Assembly (NCBI RefSeq): GCF_014770435.1
Contig: NZ_CP061739.1
Coordinates: forward strand, 1,984,001 to 2,048,000
Length of the DNA stretch: 64,000 nucleotides
Direction: 5' to 3'
Source of the DNA: Psychrobacter sp. 28M-43
GTDB taxonomy: Bacteria; Pseudomonadota; Gammaproteobacteria; Pseudomonadales; Moraxellaceae
This document shows, in pieces, positions 17,969 through 27,396 of the stretch (position 1 is its first letter; each line of letters starts with the position of its first letter). Position numbers and translations under genes: made by a program. The notes beneath the pieces were generated by a model that saw only the letters and a list, made by a program, of their open reading frames with translations, ran no database searches and had not been told where the DNA came from.

Positions 17969-19135
17969 ATGCGTGAATACAACTTATTTACCTCAGAATC
18001 TGTGAGCGAAGGCCATCCTGACAAAATGGCTGACCAAATATCAGACGCTATCCTTGACGCTATCTTACGTGAAGATCTGCACGCACGTGTGGCATGCGAA
18101 ACCTTAGTAAAAACAGGCGCAGTCATACTTGCAGGTGAAATCACTACAACCGCAAATATCGATTTAGAGCGTCTGGTTCGTGACACCGTAAATGGTATTG
18201 GCTATCACCATTCAGACCTAGGCTTTGATGGCGAGACTTGTGCAGTCATCAACATGCTAGGCAAGCAATCTCCTGAAATCGCGCAAGGTGTCGATCGTAG
18301 CGATCCTGAAGAGCAAGGTGCAGGCGACCAAGGCTTAATGTTTGGTTATGCTAGTAATGAGACAGAAGTATTGATGCCAGCGCCTATCGAGTATGCCCAT
18401 CGTTTGATGGAGCGTCAGTCGGAGCTGCGCCGCGCAGGCGAGCTACCTTGGTTACGTCCAGATGCCAAAGCTCAGGTAACTTTGAAGTATGATGGCAATC
18501 GTCCTGTCGCCATCGATGCTGTTGTATTATCAACACAGCATGATCCAAGCATCTCGCAGTCAGATCTACAAGAAGCCGTGATGGAATCTATCATCAAGCA
18601 AGTGCTACCAGCTGACCTATTGCACGCTGGCACACGCTATCATATCAACCCAACTGGTAAGTTTGTGATTGGCGGCCCTGTCGGTGATGCTGGTTTGACT
18701 GGTCGTAAAATTATTGTTGATACTTACGGCGGCATGGCACGTCATGGTGGCGGTGCGTTCAGTGGTAAAGATCCTTCAAAAGTAGATCGTAGTGCTGCTT
18801 ACGCGGTACGTTATGTTGCCAAAAACATCGTAGCAGCAGGCCTTGCTGAGCGCTGTGAAGTACAAGTCAGCTACGCGATTGGTGTCGCTGAGCCGACTTC
18901 TATCTCTGTTAATACCTTTGGTACTAGCAAAATCAGCAACGATGAAATCATCCGCTTGATTCGTACGCACTTTGACCTACGTCCTTACGGCATTACCCGT
19001 ATGTTGAACTTACTACAGCCAATGTATCAGCAGACTGCTACCTTTGGACACTTTGGTCGTCCAGGTTCAGAGACTGCCTTTACGTGGGAAAAAACAGACA
19101 AAGCTGATATCTTAAAAGCAGACGCTGGTTTATAA
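17969..19135 (+). CDS. metK: S-adenosylmethionine synthetase
   Basis: 388 residues from the ATG at 17969 ([19 protein letters not shown]); the upstream GTG extension of 15 residues is not conserved in the family. Landmarks are [28 protein letters not shown], the [15 protein letters not shown] phosphate-binding stretch and [16 protein letters not shown]. It makes S-adenosylmethionine from methionine and ATP. It is a single gene, with the DUF3144 gene following 76 bases later. Confidence 0.97.
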   Translation: MREYNLFTSESVSEGHPDKMADQISDAILDAILREDLHARVACETLVKTGAVILAGEITTTANIDLERLVRDTVNGIGYHHSDLGFDGETCAVINMLGKQSPEIAQGVDRSDPEEQGAGDQGLMFGYASNETEVLMPAPIEYAHRLMERQSELRRAGELPWLRPDAKAQVTLKYDGNRPVAIDAVVLSTQHDPSISQSDLQEAVMESIIKQVLPADLLHAGTRYHINPTGKFVIGGPVGDAGLTGRKIIVDTYGGMARHGGGAFSGKDPSKVDRSAAYAVRYVAKNIVAAGLAERCEVQVSYAIGVAEPTSISVNTFGTSKISNDEIIRLIRTHFDLRPYGITRMLNLLQPMYQQTATFGHFGRPGSETAFTWEKTDKADILKADAGL

Positions 19136-19211
19136 GAGTCACTACTTTAAAACGTTTACCAACCATTTTTATATACTAAAAACTACTGACACTTATTATT
19201 AGGAGTTGCTT

Positions 19212-19568
19212 ATGTCTCAAGACAATATTCAAGACCAAAACACTGATGCTAACATCGAAATTACCCCTGAAATGCAGGCATTCTATCAACGTGCTGACGC
19301 TATCATCGGTATCGCAAACAGCCAACTAGGTCCTGAAGCACATTCAGGTCAAGTAGGTGCTTCTTTATTGTATGCTGCAGCACGTTATAGCGCGTCAGTT
19401 GCCTCTATCGGCTTCGTCAAAGGCGATGATTTCGCCAAAGAAAAAGATGATATCGTCGAGTTTTATGTCAAACAGTATCGCCAAATGCTAAGCGACAACT
19501 TGACTGATTACGCTCAAAACTTTGACAAGTACGTGCAGCTAAATCAAGACGACAAACCGGCTGAATAA
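19212..19568 (+). CDS. DUF3144 domain-containing protein
   Basis: 118 residues from the ATG at 19212, which has AGGAG at 19201-19205. The core ITPEMQAFYQRADAIIGIAN, then GQVGASLLYAAARYSA, resembles DUF3144, a small conserved proteobacterial family of unknown function. The N-terminus is acidic and Asn/Gln rich; no signal peptide or membrane segment. A strong terminator follows. Confidence 0.7.
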   Translation: MSQDNIQDQNTDANIEITPEMQAFYQRADAIIGIANSQLGPEAHSGQVGASLLYAAARYSASVASIGFVKGDDFAKEKDDIVEFYVKQYRQMLSDNLTDYAQNFDKYVQLNQDDKPAE

Positions 19569-19640
19569 GCGAATCTCGTCAGTCTAGATGTCTTTGATTT
19601 AGACATACTGTCATAAAATTAGTATTTGATGGCAGAAAAT

Positions 19641-19675
19641 AAACCCCCAAGCTTACTTGAGCTTGGGGGTTTTTA
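19641..19675 (+). terminator. Rho-independent terminator
   Basis: AAACCCCCAAGC (19641-19652) pairs with GCTTGGGGGTTT (19661-19672), followed by T residues. It ends the metK/DUF3144 unit. Confidence 0.9.
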
Positions 19676-19801
19676 TATGGTGTTTAAGTAGATAGCTACT
19701 GACAAATGAGCTACCATAAATGCTTAAGCGTTTAGCCTCAATAGGCAAATCCATCAGCGATAACAGGACGCTATCGAATATTATGAATAAGGACATTTGT
19801 T

Positions 19802-20158
19802 ATGAAACAAGCTCTATCCAATCGTCGATTTTCCACAATTAATCAATCTCCGTTCAAACCATCATCACTTATATTGATATTAGTTCTAGCTTTAACGGGC
19901 TGTAGCTCTATGTCTGATGTAGGCACGTCTGGTCAAACACCTACCCCATCCAGTCCTGATATCAGTCAGCAATTTGAAGGGGCTCTTACTCAGTGCCCAC
20001 CCGCTAACCCTGCTAATAATATCTGTACGGCACAATATGAACCTGTCTGTGTAAAGACGAAAGTTGGATCAGTTGTTAGCTACCGAACGGCTAGTAATGC
20101 TTGCTCAGCCTGTAATATCCCTGAAGCCGTTGGTTATACAAAAGGCGAATGCAATTAA
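19802..20158 (+). CDS. Lipoprotein with Kazal-like serine protease inhibitor domain
   Basis: 118 residues. A signal sequence with lipobox LTGC (Cys34) indicates a lipid-anchored protein. After a Pro/Ser-rich spacer, six Cys at 65, 75, 83, 101, 104 and 117 follow the Kazal layout: C-x7-C with PVC ending at 83, a Tyr at 94, then C-x2-C and a final Cys. Kazal domains block serine proteases by inserting a loop into the active site. The segment after the second Cys, TAQYEPV, would hold the reactive-site loop. A periplasmic or surface inhibitor of host, predator or own proteases is plausible, but inhibition is untested. Confidence 0.7.
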   Translation: MKQALSNRRFSTINQSPFKPSSLILILVLALTGCSSMSDVGTSGQTPTPSSPDISQQFEGALTQCPPANPANNICTAQYEPVCVKTKVGSVVSYRTASNACSACNIPEAVGYTKGECN

Positions 20159-20242
20159 TCCATAAAGCAGTTTTATCGAGATCGGCTGTACTGAAAGCTG
20201 ATGTATTGAAAGCTTTTCTATTAAAAGTATTGAGCATCCATA

Positions 20243-20275
20243 AAATACCCAGCCTATATAAGCTGGGTATTTTTG
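20243..20275. terminator. Bidirectional terminator
   Basis: AAATACCCAGC (20243-20253) pairs with GCTGGGTATTT (20262-20272), with A and T runs on either side. It serves the convergent Kazal lipoprotein and BCCT genes. Confidence 0.88.
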
Positions 20276-20299
20276 TAGCTAGAAAATAAAATCTAGAGC

Positions 20300-21952
20300 T
20301 TAAGCATCTTTCTCAAGTGCTGGTGGGCCTTTTAGCAACTCTTCATCACGGAATTCATTGGCCGAGTTATGCTCTGCTGACTCTTCTGTGGTGAACCATT
20401 GCTGATTACGATAGAGTATCAAACGATCTCGACTGAGACCGCGCAAGAGAGAATACATCATCACGACGATCACGATAGCAAAAGGAAAGCCTGAGACAAT
20501 CGATGCCGCTTGTAATGCACTTAAGCCACCTGCTGCTAGCAATACAGCAGCGATAACGCCTTCAGAACCTGCCCAAAATAAGCGCTGGATCTTTGGCGGA
20601 TTGGTATCACCACCTGATGTCAGCATATCGATGACAAAACTGGCTGAATCCGATGAGGTAACAAACCATAGGACAATCATCACCACGATGAGCAAGTTGA
20701 CCGCACCCGTTAATGGATAAGACTCCATCAATTTGAAGATAGCGCTACCCGTATCGGCTTTGACCGCTTCGATCAGACCTGGGCTAACTATGTTAGGGTC
20801 TGCTGCTGCCACTAGCTCCATATTTACCGCAGAACCACCAAAAGCAGTAAACCATAAGAACAATATCGTGATAGGAATTAACAGTACGCCTAGTATAAAC
20901 TCACGGATGGTACGGCCACGAGAGATACGTGCAACGAATACCCCAACGAATGGTGACCAACTGATCCACCATGCCCAATAGAAAATCGTCCAAGAAGCTT
21001 GCCAGTTTTCTTCGCCTCTATAAGACTCTGTCCACAAACCTAATGGTACGATTTGATGCAAATAGTTGCCGATGTTTTCTACGAAGCTGTTAAAGATAAA
21101 CTGCGTAGGCCCAAAGATAATCACAAAACTTAGCAATATCACAGTGAACAATATATTGGTATCACTTAGACGCTTGATGCCTTTATCCAATCCCATAAAC
21201 AGAGATAACCCTGCTAGCATGGTGATAAGGCCAATCAAAATAATCTGCACCGTAATATTATTGGGTATGCCAAATAAAGTCTCAAGGCCTGAGTTAATTT
21301 GCAAAACGCCAAGACCTAACGTGGTCACTACCCCAAACATCGTACCAAATACGGCGAGCGTATCTACCGTATGCCCCCAACCGCCGTAGATCTTTTTACC
21401 CAATATCGGATAAAGTGTCGAACGGATAGCCAGTGGTAAACCTACTCGATAATGAAAATATGCGAGCGATAGCGCGACCATGCCGTATAGCGCCCATACA
21501 TGTAGGCCATAATGTAGGAACGAGATATTCATCGCTTGCTTGGCAGCGGCAACTGTTTCCGCCTCGCCTAATGGTGGTGCCATGAAGTGATACAACGGCT
21601 CAGCGGTGCCCCAATAAAGCAGCCCAATACCGATACCGGCTGAAAACAACATGCCAATCCAAGAAACCATATTGTACTCTGGTCTTTCATTCTGATGACC
21701 GAGTCTGATATCGCCGTAGCGGCTAAATATCATATAAATACTCATGACCAATGTTAAATTGACCACGACAATAAAGAACCAGCCAAAGCGCAAAGAGACA
21801 AATGCTTTTGCTTGGTTAAATACTACTTCTGCTTGTTCATTGAATAAAGCGCCAAAAATAATGAACGCCAGTATCAAGATTGCTGAAGTCAAAAATACAG
21901 GTTTACTTACCCGCGGAAAAGGGCCTAATCGGCCAACTTTTACATGATCCAT
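20300..21952 (-). CDS. BCCT family osmolyte transporter (copy 1)
   Basis: 550 residues from the ATG at 21952, which has GGGGA 9 bases upstream. About twelve membrane segments are visible. The glycine-rich AGIGIGLLYWGTAEPLYHF and the Trp segment TIFYWAWWISWSPFVGVFVA followed by RISRGRTIREF are BCCT signatures. Such carriers import betaine, choline, carnitine, ectoine or related compounds with Na+ or H+. It is the most divergent of the three adjacent paralogues and ends in LLKGPPALEKDA. It is transcribed leftward with its own promoter region. Exact substrate unknown. Confidence 0.92.
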   Translation of the reverse strand: MDHVKVGRLGPFPRVSKPVFLTSAILILAFIIFGALFNEQAEVVFNQAKAFVSLRFGWFFIVVVNLTLVMSIYMIFSRYGDIRLGHQNERPEYNMVSWIGMLFSAGIGIGLLYWGTAEPLYHFMAPPLGEAETVAAAKQAMNISFLHYGLHVWALYGMVALSLAYFHYRVGLPLAIRSTLYPILGKKIYGGWGHTVDTLAVFGTMFGVVTTLGLGVLQINSGLETLFGIPNNITVQIILIGLITMLAGLSLFMGLDKGIKRLSDTNILFTVILLSFVIIFGPTQFIFNSFVENIGNYLHQIVPLGLWTESYRGEENWQASWTIFYWAWWISWSPFVGVFVARISRGRTIREFILGVLLIPITILFLWFTAFGGSAVNMELVAAADPNIVSPGLIEAVKADTGSAIFKLMESYPLTGAVNLLIVVMIVLWFVTSSDSASFVIDMLTSGGDTNPPKIQRLFWAGSEGVIAAVLLAAGGLSALQAASIVSGFPFAIVIVVMMYSLLRGLSRDRLILYRNQQWFTTEESAEHNSANEFRDEELLKGPPALEKDA

Positions 21953-22194
21953 AGGTATATCCCCAAAAAAGTGCGTAACCATACCAAGGTATGAACGAAT
22001 TATCAAATATAACACCTTGTAAATACTACCGAATGTATATAAATGGTAGTAACATTTCAGTAATAATTTTCAACAAACCGAATTTGTCCTGAATAAATTT
22101 AAGTATCTTCACCCAATAAAGAAGCCCCAACTTAAAAATAAATTGGGGCTTCTTCTATCAAAAGCTTAAATAGCAGTCTTACTTTTACCTGCTT
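21953..22194. repeat. Duplicated BCCT intergenic region, copy A
   Basis: 242 bases upstream of BCCT copy 1. It aligns along its length with 23848-24090, sharing blocks such as AAGGTATGAACGAAT, CCTGAATAAAT and a 3' terminator stem. It shows that promoter and terminator were duplicated together with the gene. Confidence 0.8.
22121..22152 (-). terminator. Terminator of BCCT copy 2
   Basis: GAAGCCCCAA (22121-22130) pairs with TTGGGGCTTC (22143-22152). It lies just downstream of the BCCT stop codon at 22195, read leftward. Confidence 0.75.
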
Positions 22195-23847
22195 TTAGTC
22201 ACCTTTTACAATCTTAGGTGGCCCTTTTAGTAGATGCTCATCAGCAAATTCATCTGCCGAGTTGTGATCTGCTGATTCTTCAGTAATATAATGCTGCTGC
22301 GCTCTATATAGTATTAGTCGATCGCGACTCAAGCCACGCAGTAGCGCATACATCATGGCAAATATAACTAAAGCAAATGGCAATCCTGCTACGATAGCGG
22401 CTGCTTGTAACGCGCTCAATCCACCAGCAGCCAACAAAACAGCAGCAATGACGCCTTCAGTGCTTGCCCAAAATAAACGTTGAATCTTTGGCGGATTGGT
22501 ATCACCACCTGCGGTCAGCATATCAATGACAAAACTCGCTGAATCTGATGAGGTCACGAACCACAATACAATCATAATCACAATCATGAATGTGATGGGT
22601 TGAGCCAAGGGATAGTACTCAACCAATTTGAAAATGGCACTACCAAAATCTGTTTGTACCGCCTCGACCAGTCCAGGACTAACCAACGCTGGATCAATAG
22701 CAGCGAGCAGCTCCATATGAATAGCAACGCCGCCGAAAGTTGAAAACCAAAAGAACAATATGGTCATTGGGATAAGTAATACCCCAAGTACAAACTCTCT
22801 AATCGTACGACCACGGCTGATACGAGCAATAAACACGCCGACAAATGGCGCCCAACTTACCCACCATGCCCAATAAAATATCGTCCATGCTGACTGCCAG
22901 TTTGCTTCACCTTCATAAGACTCTCCCCACAGACCTAATGGCACAACCACTGAAAGATAGTTGCCGATATTTTCTAGGAAGCTATCAAAAATGAAAAGCG
23001 TCGGCCCTAAGACGACCATAAAACCAAGCAGAATAGCCGTTAGACCGATGTTCACATCGCTTAGACGTTTGATACCCTTATCCAAGCCCATCATGACAGA
23101 ACAGGCGGCTAAAGCAGTAACAAAGGCAATCAGAGCGATTTGTATTGTGAGGTTATTAGGAATACCAAATAATTTCTCAAGCCCTGAGTTAATTTGCATA
23201 ACGCCAAGACCTAGTGACGTCACCACACCAAACATCGTACCGAATACGGCTAAGATATCAACGGCATGACCCCACGAGCCATATATCTTTTTACCCAATA
23301 TAGGATAAAGGGTTGAGCGAATCGATAGTGGTAAGCCACGGCGAAAATGGAAATAGGCTAAAGATAGCGCTACAATCGCGTACAATGCCCAAGCATGTAA
23401 GCCCCAATGTAAAAAGGTAATATTCATCGCCTGCTTGGCGGCTTCTATCGTTTCCTTTTCACCGAGTGGTGGTGCCATAAAGTGATATAAGGGCTCTGCT
23501 GTACCCCAGTAGACAAGTCCAATACCGATACCAGCAGAGAACAGCATACCGATCCACGAGAATAGACTGTACTGTGGTGTCTCAGTTTGAGCACCAAGAC
23601 GAATATCGCCATAACGGCTCATAGATAAATAAACACAAAGTCCTAAGGCCACATTAACGAGAATAATGAAAAACCAACCAAATTTATCGGTAATAAAGCC
23701 TTGTAAAAAACTGAACAACGTACCGGCAGATTCAGTAAAAAAAACGCCAAGAATAATAAATGTAATAATAAGTAATGCTGAAGTTAAAAAGACAGGTTTA
23801 CTTACCCGCGGGAAAGGGCCTAACCTGCCAACTTTTACATGATCCAT
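22195..23847 (-). CDS. BCCT family osmolyte transporter (copy 2)
   Basis: 550 residues from the ATG at 23847; upstream in-frame sequence is non-coding DNA shared with copy 1. It has the same signatures as copy 1: AGIGIGLVYWGTAEPLYHF and WAWWVSWAPFVGVFIA. Its C-terminus LLKGPPKIVKGD is identical to that of copy 3, so copies 2 and 3 are closest relatives. Sodium-coupled uptake of a quaternary amine or related osmolyte is expected. Flanked by near-identical intergenic regions. Confidence 0.92.
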   Translation of the reverse strand: MDHVKVGRLGPFPRVSKPVFLTSALLIITFIILGVFFTESAGTLFSFLQGFITDKFGWFFIILVNVALGLCVYLSMSRYGDIRLGAQTETPQYSLFSWIGMLFSAGIGIGLVYWGTAEPLYHFMAPPLGEKETIEAAKQAMNITFLHWGLHAWALYAIVALSLAYFHFRRGLPLSIRSTLYPILGKKIYGSWGHAVDILAVFGTMFGVVTSLGLGVMQINSGLEKLFGIPNNLTIQIALIAFVTALAACSVMMGLDKGIKRLSDVNIGLTAILLGFMVVLGPTLFIFDSFLENIGNYLSVVVPLGLWGESYEGEANWQSAWTIFYWAWWVSWAPFVGVFIARISRGRTIREFVLGVLLIPMTILFFWFSTFGGVAIHMELLAAIDPALVSPGLVEAVQTDFGSAIFKLVEYYPLAQPITFMIVIMIVLWFVTSSDSASFVIDMLTAGGDTNPPKIQRLFWASTEGVIAAVLLAAGGLSALQAAAIVAGLPFALVIFAMMYALLRGLSRDRLILYRAQQHYITEESADHNSADEFADEHLLKGPPKIVKGD

Positions 23848-24090
23848 AGGTATATCCCCAAAAAAGAGCGTAACCATACTAAGGTATGAACGAATCACTA
23901 AATATAACACCATGTAAATACTGCCGAATGTATAGAAATCGTAGTAACATTGCAGCAATAATATTTCAACAATCTGAATTTTTCCTGAATAAATATAAAT
24001 ACCTTTACTCAATAAAAAGCCCCAATTTAAAAATAAATTGGGGCTTCTTCTATCAAAAGCTTAAGTAGCTGTCTTGACGCTATCTACTTC
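23848..24090. repeat. Duplicated BCCT intergenic region, copy B
   Basis: 243 bases upstream of BCCT copy 2, aligning with 21953-22194 almost without gaps. It contains the terminator of copy 3 and the likely promoter of copy 2. Confidence 0.8.
24017..24046 (-). terminator. Terminator of BCCT copy 3
   Basis: AAGCCCCAATTTA (24017-24029) pairs perfectly with TAAATTGGGGCTT (24034-24046), followed leftward by a T-rich stretch. It is the paralogue of the stem at 22121-22152. Confidence 0.8.
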
Positions 24091-25734
24091 TTAGTCACCT
24101 TTAACAATCTTAGGTGGCCCTTTTAGAAGATGCTCGTCAACGAATTCATTCGCTGAGTTATGATCTGCTGATTCATCTGTAATAAAGCCTTGCTGCGCTC
24201 TGTATAGAATCAGACGATCGCGACTCAAACCACGCAGTAGCGCATACATCATGACAAAGACAACCAAGGCAAACGGTAGTCCTGCTACGATCGCTGCCGC
24301 CTGTAGAGCAGACAGTCCACCAGCCGCTAGTAAGATAGCGGCGATAACGCCTTCTGTCGTTGCCCAAAATAAGCGCTGGATTTTCGGTGGGTTGGTATCG
24401 CCACCAGCAGTCAACATATCGATGACAAAGCTAGCAGAATCTGACGAGGTCACAAACCATAGCATAATCATGACGACAATCAGTAGCGTAATCGGTTTTG
24501 CCAATGGGTAGTACTCAACCAACTTAAAGATGGCACTACCAGAATCCGCTTGTACTGCTTCTACCAATCCTGGGCTAACACCTGACACAGCAGAAGCAAG
24601 CTCCATATGAACAGCAACGCCGCCAAAAGTCGTAAACCAGAAGAACAAAATCAGCATTGGGATCAGTAGTACACCAAGCGTAAATTCACGGATAGTACGG
24701 CCACGAGAGATACGAGCGATAAAGATACCAACGAATGGTGCCCAGCTTACCCACCATGCCCAGTAAAATATCGTCCAACTACTTTGCCAATCTGTACCGC
24801 TATAAGACTCACCCCATGTACCTAGAGGTACAATCACAGTCAGATAGTTGCCGATGTTTTCGATAAAACTATCAAAGATAAATAGCGTTGGTCCTAAGAT
24901 GACCATAAACGCTAATAAGACGATAGTGAAACCAATATTGATATCACTTAAACGCTTAATACCTTTATCCAAACCCATCAAGACTGAAGCTGCCGCTAGC
25001 GCTGTGATGAAAGCGATCAAGCCGAACTGTACGGTAAGACTGTTAGGCGTACCAAACAGCTTTTCGAGTCCAGAATTGATCTGCATAACCCCAAGTCCAA
25101 GCGAGGTAACCACACCAAACATCGTACCAAACACAGCCAAGATATCGACCGTGTGTCCCCAACGACCATAGATCTTTTTACCAAGTAAAGGATACAAAGT
25201 AGATCGAATCGATAATGGCAGGCCGCGGCGGAAATGGAAGTACGCTAAAGACAGCGCTACAATCGTATAAATCGCCCAAGCGTGTAGACCCCAATGCATA
25301 AATGAGATATTCATCGCTTGCTTGGCGGCTTCTACTGTCTCTGCATCGCCCATTGGTGGTGCCATAAAGTGATACAACGGTTCTGCTGTACCCCAATAAA
25401 CTAGACCAATACCAATACCTGCAGAAAATAGCATACCAATCCAAGAGAACAGATTGTACTGCGGTCGTTCTGTTTGGTTGCCTAGTCGAATGTCACCATA
25501 GCGACTCATTGCCAAGTAAATACAAAGCGCGAGCGCGGTATTAACTAGAATAATGAATAGCCAACCAAACTTATCGGTAATAAAATTTTGTAAAAAACTA
25601 AAAACAGCCCCTGCTGTTTCGGTGAAAAACGCACCGAAAATAATAAAGCCAACAATCAGCAGTGATGATGTAATAAACACAGGTTTACTTACCCGCGGAA
25701 AAGGTCCTAATCTGCCTACTTTTACTTCTTCCAT
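24091..25734 (-). CDS. BCCT family osmolyte transporter (copy 3)
   Basis: 547 residues from the ATG at 25734 (MEEVKVGRLGPF); the TTG two codons upstream is less likely. BCCT motifs AGIGIGLVYWGTAEPLYHF and WAWWVSWAPFVGIFIA are present. It is first in the transcriptional direction of the three copies and has a different upstream region, including an inverted repeat at 25813-25854. Likely the founder or differently regulated member. Substrate not predictable from sequence. Confidence 0.92.
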   Translation of the reverse strand: MEEVKVGRLGPFPRVSKPVFITSSLLIVGFIIFGAFFTETAGAVFSFLQNFITDKFGWLFIILVNTALALCIYLAMSRYGDIRLGNQTERPQYNLFSWIGMLFSAGIGIGLVYWGTAEPLYHFMAPPMGDAETVEAAKQAMNISFMHWGLHAWAIYTIVALSLAYFHFRRGLPLSIRSTLYPLLGKKIYGRWGHTVDILAVFGTMFGVVTSLGLGVMQINSGLEKLFGTPNSLTVQFGLIAFITALAAASVLMGLDKGIKRLSDINIGFTIVLLAFMVILGPTLFIFDSFIENIGNYLTVIVPLGTWGESYSGTDWQSSWTIFYWAWWVSWAPFVGIFIARISRGRTIREFTLGVLLIPMLILFFWFTTFGGVAVHMELASAVSGVSPGLVEAVQADSGSAIFKLVEYYPLAKPITLLIVVMIMLWFVTSSDSASFVIDMLTAGGDTNPPKIQRLFWATTEGVIAAILLAAGGLSALQAAAIVAGLPFALVVFVMMYALLRGLSRDRLILYRAQQGFITDESADHNSANEFVDEHLLKGPPKIVKGD

Positions 25735-25812
25735 GTGCAAGTCTCAAATTTCAAGGAACGTTACCTTAACAAAATAGGTCTTAACTATCAATCTATTACA
25801 AAATAAAACTTG

Positions 25813-25854
25813 ATAAAACTATTAATTTACTCTAAAAGAATTTGATAGTTTTAT
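25813..25854. promoter_or_regulatory. Inverted repeat upstream of BCCT copy 3
   Basis: ATAAAACTAT (25813-25822) and ATAGTTTTAT (25845-25854) are perfect reverse complements separated by 22 bases. They lie about 80-120 bases upstream of the start codon. A repressor or osmotic regulator site is possible. Confidence 0.35.
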
Positions 25855-25923
25855 TAAAATAATTAAATATACAGGCAGGTAAATACGTCGTTAATTCGAT
25901 GTTATTTCAATATTGTTTCGATG

Positions 25924-27189
25924 TTATTTGGGCAATAATCTGAGTAATTGTGCATCATTACCGTCTTCAAGTGTCCACACTTGCCCGTCTACTGCTAACA
26001 CACTGCGTACACGCTCACCCATGTCATAGCGATAACGCTCAGCGGCGGTATTGTCTTCGCTTATACCCACTACGATAAGCGCTTTAGACGATAAGCCACT
26101 GATAAGCGCGTTGCCCTGCCAGCTAGGAAAGTCATTATGAGTACCAGCCGCATAGATACTCATAGCAGATGGTGATATGACAGGTGTCCAAGTAATTTTG
26201 GGTGCTGCAAACTCTGGCTTAGTATCATGGTCAGGAATATCTAGACCTGAATAGTTGCGGCCATTGGATACCACTGGCCAGCCATAATTGTTACCCTTCT
26301 CAATAATATTAAATTCATCCCCGCCCTTTGGTCCCATCTCGTGCGCCCAAAGCTGTCCACTATCGTCAAATGCCATACCAAGCACATTGCGATGTCCGAT
26401 GGTCCAAAACTGTTTGGCCAACTCGTTATCAGTAAACGGATTGTCTGTCGGGGTGTTACCATCAGGACTTAACCGTATTATCTTACCCAGATTGCCATTC
26501 ATGTCTTGTGCTGGGTCTTTGTCTTGACGCTCGCCTGAGCTGATATATAGATAGCGTCCATCGGGAGAAAACAGCAAACGATGACTATAATGTCCCTGCC
26601 CTGTGACTTTCGGAGACTGTTGCCAGATAGGCGTGATATCTTGCAACGTAGGTGTGGCTGTCTCTAATCCTGAGAGTGTCGCCTTGATGACTTTAGCACC
26701 GAATTTATTGCTATCACTTCCTGTTCCTGCTTCTGCGTAGCTAAGATACACGGTATTGGACGTCGCAAAATCTGGAGCCGCGATGATGTCTCCTAAGCCG
26801 CCTTGACCACCGTAAGCGACTGTAGGAACGCCTTCGATTTTGGTCTTATTACCCGTCGCGGTATCTACGATAAGTAGCTCACCTGTTTTTTGTGTTACTA
26901 GCAATTTTGGCGCTTTGCTATCTGCAATGGGTAACGCTGTCATAGCCCAAGGCTCATCAAAGGTAGCGATTGCTTTGGTAGTAAAGTCAGGCTTGCTAGT
27001 ATTTGTTTGTGTGGCGGTTTGAACCTCGCTATCTGAAGTTGAAACTTCTTTAGACTCTGTTGCGGTACTTTTGTTGTTGCTGGGACTTACTGTAGAAGGG
27101 TTGGAGCACGCGGCAGTGCTAAACAGCAATGCTGCAATAATTAGCGGCGAAGTTAAAGGTATATTTATACGTTCAATATGGGCTGTCAT
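25924..27189 (-). CDS. PQQ-dependent aldose sugar dehydrogenase-like lipoprotein
   Basis: 421 residues. A lipobox STAAC (Cys28) follows the signal, then a Ser/Thr-rich spacer to about residue 70. The rest is a six-bladed propeller of the glucose/sorbosone dehydrogenase family: GGQGGLGDIIAAPDF, GHYSHRLLFSPDGRYLYIS (with the family His), GHRNVLGMAFD and HEMGPKGGDEFNII. Relatives such as E. coli YliI use PQQ and Ca2+ to oxidise aldoses in the periplasm. No PQQ synthesis genes are in this window. Monocistronic. Confidence 0.87.
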   Translation of the reverse strand: MTAHIERINIPLTSPLIIAALLFSTAACSNPSTVSPSNNKSTATESKEVSTSDSEVQTATQTNTSKPDFTTKAIATFDEPWAMTALPIADSKAPKLLVTQKTGELLIVDTATGNKTKIEGVPTVAYGGQGGLGDIIAAPDFATSNTVYLSYAEAGTGSDSNKFGAKVIKATLSGLETATPTLQDITPIWQQSPKVTGQGHYSHRLLFSPDGRYLYISSGERQDKDPAQDMNGNLGKIIRLSPDGNTPTDNPFTDNELAKQFWTIGHRNVLGMAFDDSGQLWAHEMGPKGGDEFNIIEKGNNYGWPVVSNGRNYSGLDIPDHDTKPEFAAPKITWTPVISPSAMSIYAAGTHNDFPSWQGNALISGLSSKALIVVGISEDNTAAERYRYDMGERVRSVLAVDGQVWTLEDGNDAQLLRLLPK

Positions 27190-27314
27190 CGTTCTGTTTC
27201 TCCATTCAATTAATACTTATATTATTAGTCTGTGATTTAGTTATAGCATAGTCCTGAGACTTAAGAGATATCGAAATGGTAAAAAAACAGTAACGTAAAA
27301 CGTGCCTTATAAAT

Positions 27315-27355
27315 AAAACCCCCTTACCTACGATTGTAGATAAGGGGGTTATTTT
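27315..27355 (-). terminator. Terminator of clpB
   Basis: AACCCCCTTA (27317-27326) pairs with TAAGGGGGTT (27341-27350) and a T run follows leftward. It sits between the clpB stop and the sugar dehydrogenase start. Confidence 0.88.
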
Positions 27356-27396
27356 AAGCGTACAGTTGGGTTATAAAGACGTCAAAGCCAATAGGA

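Noticed and set aside
23848..24012. Extended N-terminus of BCCT copy 2 (and similar for copy 1)
   Set aside because: The similarity upstream of the ATG follows the duplicated non-coding DNA, and the ATG at 23847 has a good GGGGA site.
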